The notes under the pieces: model-generated | Told to the model about the DNA's origin: nothing | Databases searched by the model: none | The model's input: only the letters and a program-made list of their open reading frames with translations | NCBI GenBank assembly: GCA_946479055.1 | Contig: CAMLEX010000221.1 | Location: 1 to 7,548 of the forward strand | Direction of reading: 5' to 3' | Source: an uncultured Bacteroidota bacterium | GTDB lineage: Bacteria > Bacteroidota > Bacteroidia > Chitinophagales > Chitinophagaceae | Length of the DNA stretch: 7,548 nt | Shown: positions 6,400 through 7,548 of the stretch, piece by piece | Layout of the letters: every line of letters starts with the position of its first letter | Numbering within the stretch: position 1 is the first letter of the stretch | Position numbers and translations under genes: made by a program

Positions 6400-7479
6400 A
6401 TGCTAAAAAAAATAGTTAGCAGCATTTGCCTTTTAATAGCTCAGAAAATGATAGTGGCGCAGGTAAATCTTCCTGTTTATCCTGATTCAATATTTTCTAC
6501 TTACTATCATCAGCGGGTTACGCTGTTTCAATCCTTGCCGCAAACGGAAGGTGATATCATTTTTGTTGGCAACAGTATTACTGATGGGGGAGAATGGAGT
6601 GAATTATTTGATGATAAACGGGTAAAGAACCGGGGCGTCAGCGGCGATATTACAGCAGGTGTCATTCGCCGTATTGACGAAATAGCCAGGAGGAAGCCAG
6701 CCAAAGTTTTTTTAATGATAGGAACTAACGACCTGGCCAGGAATATTTCACCGGATAGTGTAGTGAAAAATATTTTACTGACGGTCGCTTATCTAAAGCA
6801 ACAAACGCCTTCTACAAAAGTGTTTCTGCAAAGCATTTTACCCGTTAATAATATATACGGAAAATTTGGTGGACACACCAGCAAGGCCGAACAAATAAAA
6901 TCGGTAAATGATCGGCTAAAAGGGGAGTCAGCAATAAGTCATTATACGTATATCGATTTGCATGCACAGTTTAGCGATGAGAGCGGAAAGCTTAAAGCAA
7001 ATCATACCAATGATGGACTGCATTTAAAAGGCGAAGCTTATTTATTGTGGAAGCATATTGTATATCCTTATGTTTATGATCTGCAGACAAAGCCGTCATT
7101 AATTCCACTGCCTCAATCGCTGCAATGGAACAAGGGTTATTTTCCACTGCATGGTTGTAAAACTATTGTGATAAATGATTATTCGCTACTTAAAGAGGGG
7201 TTGTTGTTGCAAAACGAATTGCAACGGAGGGGTTTGAATATAAAATTGGAAGATAAGGCCTCTGAAAAGGAAAATTACATACAACTCAGATTAGCAAAAG
7301 TCGATGCGCCGCAATCGTCAGCAGAAGTTTATAGTCTCAAAATAACAGACAATAAAATATTGGTTACTGCTAATACTCCCCACGGTATTTTTAATGGCAT
7401 ACAAACTCTGCAACAGTTAATGCGGGATGATGTAATGGTTCCATCCTGCGAAATTTTGGACTGGCCTTCATTTTCCTAG
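6400..7479 (+). CDS. Exported SGNH/GDSL esterase fused to GH20 beta-N-acetylhexosaminidase, truncated by in-frame TAG
   Basis: As written the frame gives 359 residues from the ATG at 6400. An in-frame TTG at 6376 is possible, and no Shine-Dalgarno supports either. Residues 1-20 look like a weak signal peptide (MLKKIVSSICLLIAQKMIVA, then Gln). Residues about 45-225 are an SGNH hydrolase of the GDSL_2 type: block I GNSITDGG with Ser59, block II NRGVSGD around Gly79, block III GTND with Asn110, and block V DGLH with Asp205 and His208. These suggest an active acyl/acetyl esterase. From about 235 (LIPLPQSLQW) to 351 comes the GH20b non-catalytic N-terminal domain of beta-hexosaminidases (LVTANTPHGIFNGIQTLQQL at 321-340). 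The product stops at WPSFS, just before the TIM barrel. The truncated protein would keep the esterase but lack all hexosaminidase activity. Its job would be trimming esters and GlcNAc/GalNAc from sialoglycans. Domain calls are firm; the acyl substrate is unknown. Confidence 0.85.
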   Translation: MLKKIVSSICLLIAQKMIVAQVNLPVYPDSIFSTYYHQRVTLFQSLPQTEGDIIFVGNSITDGGEWSELFDDKRVKNRGVSGDITAGVIRRIDEIARRKPAKVFLMIGTNDLARNISPDSVVKNILLTVAYLKQQTPSTKVFLQSILPVNNIYGKFGGHTSKAEQIKSVNDRLKGESAISHYTYIDLHAQFSDESGKLKANHTNDGLHLKGEAYLLWKHIVYPYVYDLQTKPSLIPLPQSLQWNKGYFPLHGCKTIVINDYSLLKEGLLLQNELQRRGLNIKLEDKASEKENYIQLRLAKVDAPQSSAEVYSLKITDNKILVTANTPHGIFNGIQTLQQLMRDDVMVPSCEILDWPSFS

Positions 7480-7548
7480 CGGGGATATATGATTGATGTG
7501 GGAAGAAATTATCAATCTATGCATTTGTTGAAACAACAGATTGATATG
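7477..7548 (+). pseudogene. GH20 catalytic-domain start downstream of amber stop, cut by window edge
   Basis: After the TAG (7477-7479) the same frame stays open to the last base and reads RGYMIDVGRNYQS and on for 23 residues. This is the classic opening strand of the GH20 barrel (F-x-W-R-G-x-x-x-D-x-x-R). The family residue at the stop is normally Trp (TGG), so one G-to-A change explains the interruption without any frameshift. The Arg directly after the stop corresponds to the substrate-binding Arg of hexosaminidases. The gene may be a pseudogene, a strain variant, or carry a sequence error; the rest of the barrel lies beyond the window. Confidence 0.8.

Noticed and set aside
7477..7479. 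TAG as the natural end of a stand-alone SGNH plus GH20b protein
   Set aside because: The following codons continue the GH20 motif in the same frame to the window edge, which would not be expected after a genuine gene end.

Overview
The window is a one-strand (+) block of sialic-acid (Neu5Ac) scavenging genes. It most likely comes from a member of the Bacteroidota, perhaps a Chitinophagaceae or Sphingobacteriales relative. Four points support this: start codons sit behind A/T-rich leaders with almost no Shine-Dalgarno sequence; the mutarotase looks cyclically permuted; an N-acylglucosamine 2-epimerase (AGE) takes the place of a ManNAc-6-phosphate epimerase; and all three exported enzymes have Gln directly after the predicted signal-peptidase I site. 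The family-level placement is a guess; the phylum is well supported.

Layout: (1) 3-521, the C-terminal part of a kelch-repeat NanM-like sialic acid mutarotase, cut by the left edge. (2) 518-1765, a 12-TM major facilitator transporter (NanT-like) that overlaps it in an ATGA. (3) 1792-3402, a secreted GH33 exo-sialidase with an N-terminal BNR-associated domain and all catalytic residues present. (4) 3420-4601, a cytoplasmic AGE-family epimerase. (5) 4668-6170, a secreted SASA-family sialate O-acetylesterase. (6) After a 229-bp gap, 6400 onward, an exported fusion of an SGNH/GDSL esterase and a GH20 beta-N-acetylhexosaminidase. This last frame is interrupted by an in-frame TAG at 7477-7479, exactly where the family has the Trp of the 'F-x-W-R-G' motif. 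It then stays open and GH20-like to the right edge.

How the genes work together (inference from families and context): esterases remove O-acetyl groups from host or environmental sialoglycans, and the sialidase releases Neu5Ac. The hexosaminidase would trim GlcNAc/GalNAc exposed behind it. The kelch protein speeds anomer conversion in the periplasm and the MFS protein imports the sugar. A lyase (NanA, not in the window, probably upstream) would yield ManNAc, which the AGE protein converts to GlcNAc without prior phosphorylation. The first five genes are spaced like an operon (gaps of -4, 26, 17 and 66 bp). The sixth is set apart and may have its own signals.

Nothing here looks like a mobile element, CRISPR array, tRNA or rRNA. 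The pathway is known. The points most worth a second look are the nonsense codon in the SGNH-GH20 fusion, the fusion itself beside a second, unrelated esterase, and a small minus-strand ORF in the 6171-6399 gap.
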